A stretch of 10,875 bases of DNA. Origin: Flavobacteriales bacterium UBA6772 (GTDB lineage Bacteria; Bacteroidota; Bacteroidia; Flavobacteriales; UBA7430). The notes beneath the pieces were generated by a model that was given only the letters and a program-made list of their open reading frames with translations, was not told the origin of the DNA and did not search any database. The translations under genes and the position numbers were made by a program. Below are positions 1 through 7,650 of the stretch, piece after piece. Position 1 is the stretch's first letter. The number at the start of each line of letters is the position of its first letter. The stretch spans positions 448-11,322 of the forward strand of contig DKGK01000021.1 of the NCBI GenBank assembly GCA_002453265.1, read 5' to 3'.

Positions 1-468
1 TCTAAAGTGAGAGAATGCTTTGTTCGCTTCCGCCATGCGGTGAACATCGGTTCTCTTCTTCACAGTAGCACCCTCTTCACGAGACGCCGCTATTACTTCA
101 TTAGCCAATCTAAGCGCCATGGTCTTTTCATTACGCTTACGCGTAACTCCAATTAACCACTTCATGCCTAAAGACAACTTCCTGTCTGGACGAATTTGCA
201 TTGGGATTTGGAAAGTTGCTCCACCGACTCTTCTACTACGTACTTCTACATGTGGTGTTACATTTACTAAGGCTTTCTTGAAAATCTCAACTGCATTCTC
301 TTCGTCTCCGCTTTTCTCTTCAATGATGTCAATTGCATCGTAAAAGATTCTAAACGCAGTACTCTTCTTACCGTCTAACATCAAGTTATTCACGAAACGC
401 GTAATAAGCGTATCGTTAAACCTTGGGTCTGGTAATAAGACTCTTTTTTTAGCTTTTGCTTTTCTCAT
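1..468 (-). CDS. rpsG: 30S ribosomal protein S7 (partial at 3' end)
   Basis: S7 is a primary 16S rRNA-binding protein that organises the 30S head near the decoding site. Reading the minus strand from the ATG at 468 gives 156 codons with no stop: it begins MRKAKAKKR, carries RFVNNLMLDGKKSTA and the conserved block PHVEVRSRRVGGATFQIP, and reaches ANKAFSHFR at the window edge. Flavobacterial S7 proteins are about 158 residues and typically end FSHFRF, so only the last residue or two and the stop lie outside the window. The gene follows rpsL on the same strand after 27 bases, the usual str-operon order, and should be co-transcribed from the promoter upstream of rpsL. No Shine-Dalgarno sequence is visible; the stretch before the ATG is A-rich, as is common in this phylum. 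Identity is very secure. Confidence 0.97.
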   Translation of the reverse strand, partial: MRKAKAKKRVLLPDPRFNDTLITRFVNNLMLDGKKSTAFRIFYDAIDIIEEKSGDEENAVEIFKKALVNVTPHVEVRSRRVGGATFQIPMQIRPDRKLSLGMKWLIGVTRKRNEKTMALRLANEVIAASREEGATVKKRTDVHRMAEANKAFSHFR

Positions 469-481
469 TTTGCTTTTTTCT

Positions 482-495
482 TCAGATTTCTCTGA
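482..495 (-). promoter_or_regulatory. Short GAAA-tetraloop hairpin between rpsL and rpsG
   Basis: Immediately after the rpsL stop codon the transcript can form a perfect 5-bp stem, UCAGA paired with UCUGA, closed by a GAAA loop of the stable GNRA class. In E. coli the S12-S7 intercistronic RNA is where S7 binds to repress its own translation. Whether this much shorter 27-base spacer does the same is inference, and a 5-bp stem can arise by chance. Confidence 0.3.
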
Positions 496-870
496 TTACT
501 TTTTAGGTTTTTTAGCTCCGTACTTAGAACGTCTTTGAGTCCGTCCATCAACACCAGCTGTGTCCAAAGCTCCACGAACGATATGGTAACGTACACCGGG
601 AAGATCTTTTACTCTTCCACCACGTACCAAAACAATCGAGTGCTCTTGCAAGTTGTGTCCTTCTCCCGGGATATAAGCATTCACTTCATTTCCGTTGGTC
701 AATCTTACTCTGGCTACTTTACGCATTGCAGAGTTAGGTTTCTTTGGAGTTGTAGTGTATACACGGGTACAAACACCTCTTCTTTGAGGACAAGCATCTA
801 GTGCGGCCGATTTACTTTTTTTAGTAAATTTTTCACGACCTTTTCGTACCAACTGCTGAATAGTAGGCAT
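496..870 (-). CDS. rpsL: 30S ribosomal protein S12
   Basis: S12 is part of the decoding centre of the 30S subunit and helps control translational accuracy. The 124-residue product is full length for the family. It has the N-terminal MPTIQQLVRKGR, the TTPKKPNSAMRKVARVRL block (residues 40-57) and the RVKDLPGVRYH loop (86-96), which contains the aspartate (D89) that many bacteria methylthiolate. The lysines at which streptomycin-resistance substitutions usually arise (in PKKPNS and in RVKDLPG) are all unchanged, so the sequence predicts a sensitive-type S12. It is the first visible gene of its transcript, with rpsG 27 bases downstream and a matching promoter at 926-956. The C-terminus is strongly basic (GAKKPKK), as usual. 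Confidence 0.98.
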   Translation of the reverse strand: MPTIQQLVRKGREKFTKKSKSAALDACPQRRGVCTRVYTTTPKKPNSAMRKVARVRLTNGNEVNAYIPGEGHNLQEHSIVLVRGGRVKDLPGVRYHIVRGALDTAGVDGRTQRRSKYGAKKPKK

Positions 871-905
871 AATGCGTTTAGTTTATAATTGATTTATATA
901 CAAGT

Positions 906-922
906 TCCCTAATTTTTAGGGA
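906..922. repeat. Perfect 7-bp inverted repeat at the rpsL start-site region
   Basis: TCCCTAA (906-912) and TTAGGGA (916-922) are exact reverse complements around a TTT spacer. The repeat starts 3 bases downstream of the rpsL -7 box, so it spans the expected transcription start. It could be an operator or fold as a hairpin at the very 5' end of the rpsL-rpsG mRNA. No T tract follows in either direction, so it is not a typical terminator. Confidence 0.45.
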
Positions 923-925
923 TTG

Positions 926-956
926 CAAATCTACAACTTTCCCCCAAACCTACAAA
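926..956 (-). promoter_or_regulatory. Bacteroidota-type primary sigma promoter of rpsL-rpsG
   Basis: On the minus strand the sequence reads TTTG (956-953), a 19-base spacer, then TAGATTTG (933-926). This matches the Bacteroidota consensus of a -33 TTTG and a -7 TANNTTTG with about 19-20 bases between. The start of transcription would fall near 918-921, leaving a leader of about 50 bases before rpsL. Both elements and the spacing fit, and strong expression is expected of this operon. Confidence 0.7.
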
Positions 957-1159
957 CTGTAAAACCTTTTATTTATTGATACTCTTTGTTTTAACTATTT
1001 TAGAAAGAAGACTCACACATTGGAAGAAATAAAATTCATTAATTATAAATCTTAACAAACAAAAACTAGATTAAACCATCAAATTTAACATACAAAATGA
1101 GCAACTTACATTACATTAATTTTTTTTCAACACATACGTAAAAAGCCTAGAATAAAAAT

Positions 1160-1167
1160 TAACTTTG
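1160..1167 (+). promoter_or_regulatory. Candidate -7 box for the UvrD-like helicase operon
   Basis: TAACTTTG matches TANNTTTG exactly and lies about 48 bases before the helicase ATG, giving a leader of roughly 40 bases. No TTTG is present at the right distance upstream, so only half of the promoter is supported. Confidence 0.4.
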
Positions 1168-1214
1168 AAGCTTCTACAAAGATTAGTTTACACCTTATAT
1201 ATAGCGTTCATAAA

Positions 1215-3539
1215 ATGAGTGATTACTTAGCCCATTTAAATCCATCGCAGCGGAAAGCTGTAGAGAAAACAGAAGGTCCTTTAATGGTTATTGCGGGAGC
1301 TGGCTCTGGTAAGACTAGAGTTTTAACCTATCGTATAGCGCATCTTTTACACAAAGGAGTCGATCCCTTCAACGTACTGTCTTTAACCTTTACCAATAAA
1401 GCGGCAAAGGAGATGAAAGAACGTATCGAAAAAATTATCGGTACAGCAGCAAAAAACATATGGATGGGTACCTTTCACTCGGTATTTGCTAAAATTTTAC
1501 GTTTTGAAGCAGACAAATTGGGCTACCCTTCCAACTTCACTATTTACGATTCCGATGATTCGAAAGCTTTGTTAAGACGTATTATTAAGGAGATGAGCTT
1601 AGACAAAGATATATACAAGGTGAATATTGTTGCGTCTCGAATTTCTTCTTTTAAAAATAATTTAATTACGGTTAAAGCATACAACAACAATACAGAACTC
1701 AAAACACAAGACGACTCTGCTCATAGACCACAAATGGGCGTGATTTACGAAAACTACGTTAAGGAGTGTTTTAAATCTGGTGCAATGGATTTTGATGATT
1801 TACTTCTTAAAACCAACGAACTTATTTTTCGTTTTCCTGAGGTTCTGCATAAATACCAAGAACGTTTTAAATATATTTTAGTTGATGAGTACCAAGATAC
1901 CAATCACTCCCAATATTTAATTGTAAAAGCACTAGCTTCTCGTTTCGAGAATTTATGTGTGGTAGGAGATGATGCACAGAGTATTTACGCATTCCGTGGA
2001 GCAAATATTCGCAATATCCTAAACTTCAAAAAGGATTATGCAGATTCTAAAATCATCAAGCTTGAACAAAACTACCGTTCTACACAGAACATTGTAAAGG
2101 CAGCAAACAGCATCATTAGTAAGAATACAGAACAACTCGACAAAAAGGTTTGGACTGCTAACGACTTGGGAGAAAAAATAAAAGTAAACCGAGCGATGAC
2201 AGATAATGATGAAGCTGCAATGGTAGGCTCTAACGTCCAAGAGACTAAAAACCGAGAACAAGCCTTAAACGAGGATTTTGCTATTTTATACCGTACCAAC
2301 GCACAATCGCGTAGTATGGAGGAAGCTTTACGAAAGCGAGGAATTCCGTATCGTATTTATGGTGGACTTTCGTTTTACCAAAGAAAAGAAATAAAAGACC
2401 TAATGGCATATTTCAGAATGGCATCGAATGCACAGGACGAAGAAGCGATTAGAAGAATAATAAACTACCCTAAAAGAGGAATTGGAAACAGCTCTATAGA
2501 TAGAATTACGCTGCGAGCAAAAGAGCAACAGAAATCATTTTGGGAAGTAATAGAAAACATTAAAACAGAAGAAACCGGTTTAAATGGAGGTAGTATAACT
2601 AAAGTTGATAATTTTGCGATACTTATTAAAAGCTTCCAAGCAATGGCAAAGGAGCAAGATGCATACGAAATAGCCTCTTACATAACCAAGCAATCGGGTT
2701 TATTTAAAGAAATGCAAGACGATAAAACACCAGAAGGTGTTAGTCGTTACGAGAATATACAAGAACTTTTAAATGGAATTAAAGATTTTGTAGAGCAAGA
2801 AAACGAAAAACCTGAAGCTGAAAAAAATACTAGCCTTAGTTATTTCTTAGAAGACATTGCCCTGCTTACAGACAACGACAAAGAGGATGAAGACAATGGA
2901 GATCATGTTTCTCTTATGACAATTCATCAATCTAAAGGATTAGAATATAAATATGTGTATATTGTTGGACTAGAAGAAAATCTCTTTCCTTCGCAAATGT
3001 CAATGAGCTCTAGGGCGGATTTAGAAGAAGAAAGACGTTTGTTTTACGTTGCGCTAACAAGAGCAGAAAAAAGAGCTACTTTGAGTTTTGCTTTAAGTCG
3101 TTACCGTTGGGGGAATTTAATCGATTGCGAGCCAAGTAGATTTATAGACGAAATTGATGAGCAATTTTTAGATTTAGATTTCATTAATCTAAAACCCGCA
3201 CGGAGAGGAACAGAGACTATAAGTTCGGGTACAAATTACAAAACATCAGTTCCATCGAGATTTAACAAATCCTCAGAAAAAAAAGAAGTGAGAAGACCAC
3301 AAAGTACGCCAAAGTTTATACCTAGGAATTTAAAAAAACTAGATCCAAATATTCAGGCACGAGATTACACCGAACAAGAATATTCTACAGGGATGAAAGT
3401 AGCACACGATCGATTTGGTACTGGAATTATATGCAAATTAGAAGGCAGCGGTGCCAATAAAAAAATTAGTATTAACTTTACAGATGGTGAAGAGAAAACC
3501 CTTCTCGCAAAATTCGCTAAACTCAACATCGTCAAATAA
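1215..3539 (+). CDS. UvrD/PcrA-type 3'-5' DNA helicase
   Basis: This is a superfamily 1A ATP-dependent helicase, expected to unwind DNA in nucleotide-excision and mismatch repair and to remove proteins or stalled polymerase from DNA. At 774 residues it is full length. Motifs in order: Q motif LNPSQ (8-12), Walker A AGAGSGKT (27-34), TFTNKAA (58-64), Walker B VDEYQDT (223-229), GDDAQSIYAFRGA (251-263), QNYRST (285-290), the motif V region from SLMTIHQSKGLEY to EENLFPS (about 566-593), and motif VI RRLFYVALTRAEK (607-619). A low-complexity linker (about 660-715) leads to a small C-terminal domain (about 728-774, VAHDRFGTGII) like the Tudor-type RNA-polymerase-binding end of PcrA. The ATG at 1215 starts just before the Q motif and fits the family. 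It heads an operon with DUF4290 (7-base gap) and murA. UvrD and PcrA cannot be separated by eye, so no symbol is given. Confidence 0.95.
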   Translation: MSDYLAHLNPSQRKAVEKTEGPLMVIAGAGSGKTRVLTYRIAHLLHKGVDPFNVLSLTFTNKAAKEMKERIEKIIGTAAKNIWMGTFHSVFAKILRFEADKLGYPSNFTIYDSDDSKALLRRIIKEMSLDKDIYKVNIVASRISSFKNNLITVKAYNNNTELKTQDDSAHRPQMGVIYENYVKECFKSGAMDFDDLLLKTNELIFRFPEVLHKYQERFKYILVDEYQDTNHSQYLIVKALASRFENLCVVGDDAQSIYAFRGANIRNILNFKKDYADSKIIKLEQNYRSTQNIVKAANSIISKNTEQLDKKVWTANDLGEKIKVNRAMTDNDEAAMVGSNVQETKNREQALNEDFAILYRTNAQSRSMEEALRKRGIPYRIYGGLSFYQRKEIKDLMAYFRMASNAQDEEAIRRIINYPKRGIGNSSIDRITLRAKEQQKSFWEVIENIKTEETGLNGGSITKVDNFAILIKSFQAMAKEQDAYEIASYITKQSGLFKEMQDDKTPEGVSRYENIQELLNGIKDFVEQENEKPEAEKNTSLSYFLEDIALLTDNDKEDEDNGDHVSLMTIHQSKGLEYKYVYIVGLEENLFPSQMSMSSRADLEEERRLFYVALTRAEKRATLSFALSRYRWGNLIDCEPSRFIDEIDEQFLDLDFINLKPARRGTETISSGTNYKTSVPSRFNKSSEKKEVRRPQSTPKFIPRNLKKLDPNIQARDYTEQEYSTGMKVAHDRFGTGIICKLEGSGANKKISINFTDGEEKTLLAKFAKLNIVK

Positions 3540-3546
3540 ATTTTGA

Positions 3547-4164
3547 ATGGAATACAATACGAGCCTGCCACATTTAATTATTCCAGAATATGGAAGAAAT
3601 GTGCAAAAGATGGTGCATTCGATTATAGAAATTGAAGACCGTGAAAAAAGAAATCACCAAGCAAAAGCGATTATTGAAGTCATGGGGAATTTAAATCCTC
3701 ACCTTAGAGATGTACCCGATTTTAAACACAAATTATGGGATCATCTTTTTATTATGTCAGAATTTGCTTTGGATGTAGATTCTCCCTATGGAAAACCATC
3801 AAAAGAATCTTTTGAGGAAAAACCAGAAAGAATCCCGTATTCAGATAATAATATAAAGCTACGTCACTATGGTAAAATTTTACCACAAATTATTGACAGA
3901 GCTATCGAGCTAGAGGATGGTGATCATAAAGACATCATGGTCTTTTGTATTGCCAATCACATGAAAAAGTCTTATTTAACTTGGAATAAATCTGCTGTAG
4001 AAGATGAAGTAATTCTTAAACACTTAGCCAAGATGTCGGGATCGAAACTCGAGATGAAGGCTACATTTAAACTTTCTGATTTTGCGGATATTAAACCTCA
4101 AGAAAAGACGCAGAAAAAACAACAAAACAATCGCGGACGCTCTCATCAAGGGAAAAGAAAATAA
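3547..4164 (+). CDS. DUF4290 family protein, function unknown
   Basis: This 205-residue cytoplasmic protein matches the DUF4290 family, which I know only from Bacteroidota and which has no established function. Recognisable are the N-terminal MEYNTSLPHLIIPEYGRNVQ and the following region rich in charged and helical residues (HLRDVPDFKHKLWDHLFIMSE, about 52-72). No signal peptide, membrane segment or catalytic motif is visible. The last 25 or so residues (about 181-205) are a basic Lys/Gln/Arg-rich tail that looks disordered and could contact nucleic acid; that is inference. It sits 7 bases after the helicase gene and 6 bases before murA, so all three are almost certainly co-transcribed. Adjacency to murA is, from memory, common for this family, which hints at an envelope or division link without proving one. 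Confidence 0.85.
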   Translation: MEYNTSLPHLIIPEYGRNVQKMVHSIIEIEDREKRNHQAKAIIEVMGNLNPHLRDVPDFKHKLWDHLFIMSEFALDVDSPYGKPSKESFEEKPERIPYSDNNIKLRHYGKILPQIIDRAIELEDGDHKDIMVFCIANHMKKSYLTWNKSAVEDEVILKHLAKMSGSKLEMKATFKLSDFADIKPQEKTQKKQQNNRGRSHQGKRK

Positions 4165-4170
4165 ACAAAT

Positions 4171-5478
4171 ATGGCTTCATTTAAAATTAAAGGAGGTAAA
4201 AAACTAGCAGGTGAAATAACTCCACAGGGTGCAAAAAACGAAGCACTCCAAATTTTAAGTGCTGTACTTTTGTCATCCGAAAAAATTACCATTAGTAATA
4301 TCCCAGATATTATTGATGTAAATAAATTGATTGAAATTCTTGGAGATCTAGGAGTCAAAATCGAGAAACTAGGAAAAGGTTCTTTCAATTTTCAGGCTGA
4401 TGAAATTAATTTAGAACATTTATACAGCGACGATTTCAGAGAAAAAGGCGGAAGACTTAGAGGTTCTATTATGATTGTTGGTCCTTTATTAGCTCGTTTC
4501 GGACAAGCTGCAATTCCTCGTCCGGGTGGAGATAAAATTGGAAGAAGAAGATTAGATACTCACTTTCTTGGTTTTGAAAAACTAGGTGCTACTTTTAACT
4601 ACGACGATAAAAATGGCTTTTTCGAAATAAAAGCAAAAGAATTAAATGGAGCCTATATGCTCTTAGAAGAAGCATCGGTTACAGGTACTGCAAATATTGT
4701 AATGGCAGCTTGTTTAGCAAAAGGTAAAACTACTCTTTACAATGCAGCTTGTGAACCTTATTTACAACAGCTTTGCAAAATGATTAACCGGATGGGCGGA
4801 AACATCTCAGGTATTGGTTCTAACCTACTTATTATTGAAGGCGTAACTAAACTTGGAGGCTGTGAGCACAGCGTTTTGCCAGATATGATTGAGATTGGTT
4901 CGTGGATAGGTTTAGCTGCCATGACGCAGTCGGAGTTAACAATTAAAAATGTTGCTTACGATGAGTTAGGTGTAATTCCTGGAACTTTTAAAAAGCTAGG
5001 TATTCAGCTCGAAAGAAGAGGAGACGATATCTATGTTCCAGCACAAGATTCATACGAAATAGAGAGCTTTATAGACGGTTCAATAATGACTATTTCTGAT
5101 GCACCTTGGCCAGGATTTACGCCTGATTTATTGAGTATAATTTTAGTAGTTGCTACACAAGCTCGTGGTTCGGTATTAATACACCAAAAAATGTTTGAGA
5201 GTCGTTTATTTTTTACTGATAAACTAATAGACATGGGTGCACAAATAATCCTTTGCGATCCACATAGAGCTACTGTAATTGGCTTAAATAGACAGAGTGC
5301 TTTAAAGCCTACTGTTATGACCTCGCCAGATATTAGAGCAGGTATTTCCCTTTTAATTGCAGCACTATCTGCAGATGGAGAAAGTACTATTCATAATATA
5401 GAACAAATAGACCGTGGTTACGAAGATATTGAAGCTCGATTGAAAGCAATTGGTGCTGATATAACTCGAATTAATTAG
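4171..5478 (+). CDS. murA: UDP-N-acetylglucosamine 1-carboxyvinyltransferase (MurA)
   Basis: MurA transfers the enolpyruvyl group of phosphoenolpyruvate to UDP-GlcNAc, the first committed step of peptidoglycan synthesis, in the cytoplasm. The 435 residues fit the two-domain EPSP-synthase fold. Visible are the substrate-binding K22-N23 in GAKNEAL, the mobile loop PRPGGDKIGRRRLDTH (116-131), the catalytic aspartate equivalent D319 in WPGFTPDLLS, and the PEP-binding arginine equivalent R389 in SPDIRAG. The loop residue that is Cys115 in E. coli is Asp here (D121, codon 4531-4533). Cys-to-Asp enzymes, as in Mycobacterium and Chlamydia, remain active but are not alkylated by fosfomycin, so this enzyme should be insensitive. 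The start lies 6 bases after the DUF4290 stop, and no alternative start fits better. Confidence 0.97.
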   Translation: MASFKIKGGKKLAGEITPQGAKNEALQILSAVLLSSEKITISNIPDIIDVNKLIEILGDLGVKIEKLGKGSFNFQADEINLEHLYSDDFREKGGRLRGSIMIVGPLLARFGQAAIPRPGGDKIGRRRLDTHFLGFEKLGATFNYDDKNGFFEIKAKELNGAYMLLEEASVTGTANIVMAACLAKGKTTLYNAACEPYLQQLCKMINRMGGNISGIGSNLLIIEGVTKLGGCEHSVLPDMIEIGSWIGLAAMTQSELTIKNVAYDELGVIPGTFKKLGIQLERRGDDIYVPAQDSYEIESFIDGSIMTISDAPWPGFTPDLLSIILVVATQARGSVLIHQKMFESRLFFTDKLIDMGAQIILCDPHRATVIGLNRQSALKPTVMTSPDIRAGISLLIAALSADGESTIHNIEQIDRGYEDIEARLKAIGADITRIN

Positions 5479-5547
5479 TGCAAATTGCAAAGAAGGAATT
5501 TAATAAATTCAATTCTCAACACTTAATTATTAACCTACATCAATAAC

Positions 5548-6123
5548 ATGAGAAAAATTAGCACTACCCTTTTTATAACATCGTTATTATTATGTTTTAG
5601 CTTTATCGCTAAAGATTCCCGTTTATTAGGAACGCAAGCTCAAGGATTAAATATTGGAGACAAAGCACCTAACTTCACTATAGAATCTCCAGAAGGATTA
5701 GAATTTTCTTTAACCGACTACAGAGGCAAGATTGTCCTTTTAGACTTTTGGGCATCGTGGTGTGGGCCTTGCAGAAAAGACAATCCAAATATTGTATCGG
5801 TTTATAACAAACTCCATAAAGCAGCATTTAAAACAGCAGATGGCTTTGAGGTTCTTAGTATTTCTTTAGATGGACTAACAGATAGACGTGGAAATCAGAA
5901 ACAAGAAAACGCTAAACTAGACTGGACAAATGCTATTTCTGAAGATGGATTAGTATGGAAAGGTCATGGGAGTGAACTTAAAGGATGGAAAGGTGAAAGT
6001 GCCAAACAATACCATATTAATAGTATACCTAGTAGTTTCCTAATTGATGAAAAAGGAATTATTATTGCCAAAAATCTAAAAGGTCCAGCTTTATATGCTA
6101 CGATTAAGAGGTTGGCGGAGTAA
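5548..6123 (+). CDS. Exported TlpA-like thioredoxin-fold oxidoreductase
   Basis: The 191-residue product has a basic N-terminus, a hydrophobic segment (about 7-20) that acts as a signal peptide or anchor, and an AhpC/TSA-TlpA-type thioredoxin domain from about residue 34. The domain shows the entry motif NIGDKAPNFTIESPEG, the active site WASWCGPC (C72, C75) and the cis-proline in NSIPSSF (P161). Such proteins reduce or isomerise disulfides, or serve cytochrome maturation, outside the cytoplasm. The only other cysteine (C16) lies inside the hydrophobic stretch and does not form a proper lipobox. It follows murA after 69 bases with no clear promoter of its own, so read-through from the murA operon is likely. 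It may help disulfide handling for the envelope proteins downstream; this is inference. A specific family member cannot be named. Confidence 0.9.
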   Translation: MRKISTTLFITSLLLCFSFIAKDSRLLGTQAQGLNIGDKAPNFTIESPEGLEFSLTDYRGKIVLLDFWASWCGPCRKDNPNIVSVYNKLHKAAFKTADGFEVLSISLDGLTDRRGNQKQENAKLDWTNAISEDGLVWKGHGSELKGWKGESAKQYHINSIPSSFLIDEKGIIIAKNLKGPALYATIKRLAE

Positions 6124-6143
6124 TTTAGATCTAAAAATGTTAA

Positions 6144-7607
6144 TCATTTAATTATTATAGTGGACTTGATCCTAAACGCGGTAGTAGAACCCATCTCATT
6201 TTTAGCATCTACAAAATAATAATAAGTTCCTTTTGGCAAATCTTTAAGAACTATTGAATTATTCTTTGTGCTGTAAGAGTAAATACTTGATTTTTTAAAA
6301 TTAAAGTCTATACAAAGCTTTAAAGTATAAACAACTGAAGTGTTAGATGTAGCTGAAGACCATGATATACGCTTATTTTCATTTGGGTAAACCTCAAATG
6401 ATGAAGGATAGTTTTTTATCTGATTAAAAACTATTTTAGGTCTTTCCTCAATAAAGTCTCTTAACTCCAGTAGGGCAACATTCCATTCTGAAACTTCAGA
6501 AACATTATCAATAGTATCTAATTGGATTAAAGGATTAAGTAAAAAAGATAAACTATCAATTATAGGGTTTAGGTAAGTTGGGTTGAATGTGGAGTTCACT
6601 ATTTCATTGATTTTAAGGATTAAGTCATCTTTCATTTTATTATTTAAAAAAATAAATTCAGGTATCGTGTTATCTGGCAAGTTCGAATTTAGTCCTTCAC
6701 TCCAAGTGGTTCGAGTATAATGTAGGCTTACTAAATTCTTCATTAAAGTCTTATCCATATCCCATGGCAACATACTCCATTTATTAGTAGCTGCATTTTC
6801 CATTAAATAATAATTATGATAATAAGTACTTTTATTGCCAAGCAAGATGTTAAGTGCTACAACTGAAATTAAATTATCATACTCGAAATGTTGTTTGTAA
6901 TAATCGTAAGATTCTTCAACAGTTAAATTGTTTACTTCAGTAATCAATTTTTTTAGTTTATTCTTAGATAAATCAACATTTGAAGTTTTCTTTTCCCATA
7001 AAGTTTCTACTTCCGAAGAATCATTAAAACATGCACCGTCTTTTGTGGCTTTATATACTTCACTCAATTTTGAAATCCCCCTAGACTCTAAGAATGTTTT
7101 ATCTACATTCTCGACCATTAAATAAATACCATAAAACTCATTATTTAAAAACACCGCGGTATGAGTAGAATTAAAGCAAATGACATCATTTTCACGCATC
7201 AAATAACTGGAAATATATTGACTCATATAAGATTTATCGTACCACTCGGCGTTTAAATTAACTTTTCGAACACCCTGAAATAAAGAATCTTTAGAGAATT
7301 TTAATTTGAGTGACTTTTTAGATAGTTTTCTAGAACTATCACCGCGAATTCTTAGCTTCACATTCGACCAGTTCTGACCTTTATATTCAATGGATGCAGG
7401 TATATAAGAATTCTCCTTAAAATTTTTATAAATAGAATTATAGGAAGTCATATCACAATCAATATAAATAGCATTTACACCATTAATATGAGCTTCTCTT
7501 AAAGAAAAAGGTTCATTATTCTCCTTTTTTTGAGCATTTGGCTTGCAACTAAATAGAATACAAACAAATAAAAATAGTAGATTTGATGTACTGAAAAACT
7601 TTAACAT
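6144..7607 (-). CDS. CotH-family lipoprotein (putative secretory kinase), short form
   Basis: CotH proteins are atypical kinases; Bacillus CotH phosphorylates spore-coat proteins. From the ATG at 7607 the product has 487 residues. It opens with a lipoprotein signal MLKFFSTSNLLFLFVCILFSC, with lipobox LFSC and lipidated C21. CotH motifs follow: KLRIRGDSSRKLSKKSLKL (about 84-102), FYGIYLMVENVDKTFL (158-173) and KWSMLPWDMDKTL (276-288), whose DMD is the acidic active-site-type motif. Residues from about 405 to the end form a beta-rich domain ending in DLPKGTYYYFVDAKNEMGS, resembling fibronectin-III or Ig folds. An upstream in-frame TTG at 7622 would add five residues before the signal and overlap the divergent gene; the ATG gives a normal signal peptide and is preferred. 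It converges on the thioredoxin gene with a 20-base gap. The substrate is unknown, and kinase activity is inferred from the family. Confidence 0.85.
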   Translation of the reverse strand: MLKFFSTSNLLFLFVCILFSCKPNAQKKENNEPFSLREAHINGVNAIYIDCDMTSYNSIYKNFKENSYIPASIEYKGQNWSNVKLRIRGDSSRKLSKKSLKLKFSKDSLFQGVRKVNLNAEWYDKSYMSQYISSYLMRENDVICFNSTHTAVFLNNEFYGIYLMVENVDKTFLESRGISKLSEVYKATKDGACFNDSSEVETLWEKKTSNVDLSKNKLKKLITEVNNLTVEESYDYYKQHFEYDNLISVVALNILLGNKSTYYHNYYLMENAATNKWSMLPWDMDKTLMKNLVSLHYTRTTWSEGLNSNLPDNTIPEFIFLNNKMKDDLILKINEIVNSTFNPTYLNPIIDSLSFLLNPLIQLDTIDNVSEVSEWNVALLELRDFIEERPKIVFNQIKNYPSSFEVYPNENKRISWSSATSNTSVVYTLKLCIDFNFKKSSIYSYSTKNNSIVLKDLPKGTYYYFVDAKNEMGSTTAFRIKSTIIIK

Positions 7608-7650
7608 ATACTCATGGGTCAAACATTTATCAAATCTATTGTTTTTATTG
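7566..7650. repeat. Imperfect inverted repeat over two divergent start codons
   Basis: The arms are 7566-7586 and 7630-7650, matching at 18 of 21 positions with no gaps. The conserved core is TAGATTTGA in the outward-reading sense. The centre falls at 7608, between the ATG at 7607 (minus) and the ATG at 7614 (plus). Each arm lies within the signal-peptide codons of one gene, in different reading frames, so shared protein sequence does not explain the similarity. Each arm also contains a TANNTTTG promoter box for the opposite gene. Confidence 0.65.
7578..7585 (+). promoter_or_regulatory. Candidate -7 box for the long CotH-family gene
   Basis: TAGATTTG is an exact TANNTTTG match lying inside the signal-peptide codons of the divergent CotH gene. 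It would start transcription near 7590-7592, about 22 bases before the ATG at 7614. No TTG is found at 17-23 bases upstream, so the -33 half is missing. Confidence 0.45.

Larger units (their letters stand above)
871..1214. other. Divergent intergenic region, rpsL / uvrD-like helicase
   Basis: These 344 bases separate two divergently transcribed genes and contain no convincing ORF. The left part holds the rpsL promoter (926-956) and a perfect inverted repeat (906-922). The right part holds a candidate -7 box for the helicase gene (1160-1167) and an 8-base T run ending at 1127. The middle, roughly 960-1155, is AT-rich and I see nothing else definable in it. Confidence 0.7.

Noticed and set aside
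535..801. Open frame on the plus strand opposite rpsL
   Set aside because: It is fully contained in the highly conserved rpsL gene, and its translation has no protein-like features.
2019..2299. Two open frames on the minus strand opposite the helicase gene
   Set aside because: They lie wholly inside a well-supported gene, have Cys/Phe/Val-rich composition typical of antisense frames, and show no recognisable domain.
5496..5510. GAATTTA-A-TAAATTC palindrome after murA
   Set aside because: It is purely AT-rich apart from its ends, has too short a centre for a hairpin loop, and is the kind of palindrome expected by chance in such DNA; no promoter was found next to it.
6124..6135. TTTAGATCTAAA palindrome between the thioredoxin gene and the short CotH gene as a terminator
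   Set aside because: It is a continuous 12-base palindrome with no loop, is AT-rich and has no T tract, so it cannot be called an intrinsic terminator.
7608..7622. In-frame TTG at 7622 as start of the short CotH-family gene
   Set aside because: It would add five residues (MTHEY) before a standard signal peptide and overlap the divergent gene; the ATG at 7607 gives a normal lipoprotein leader.
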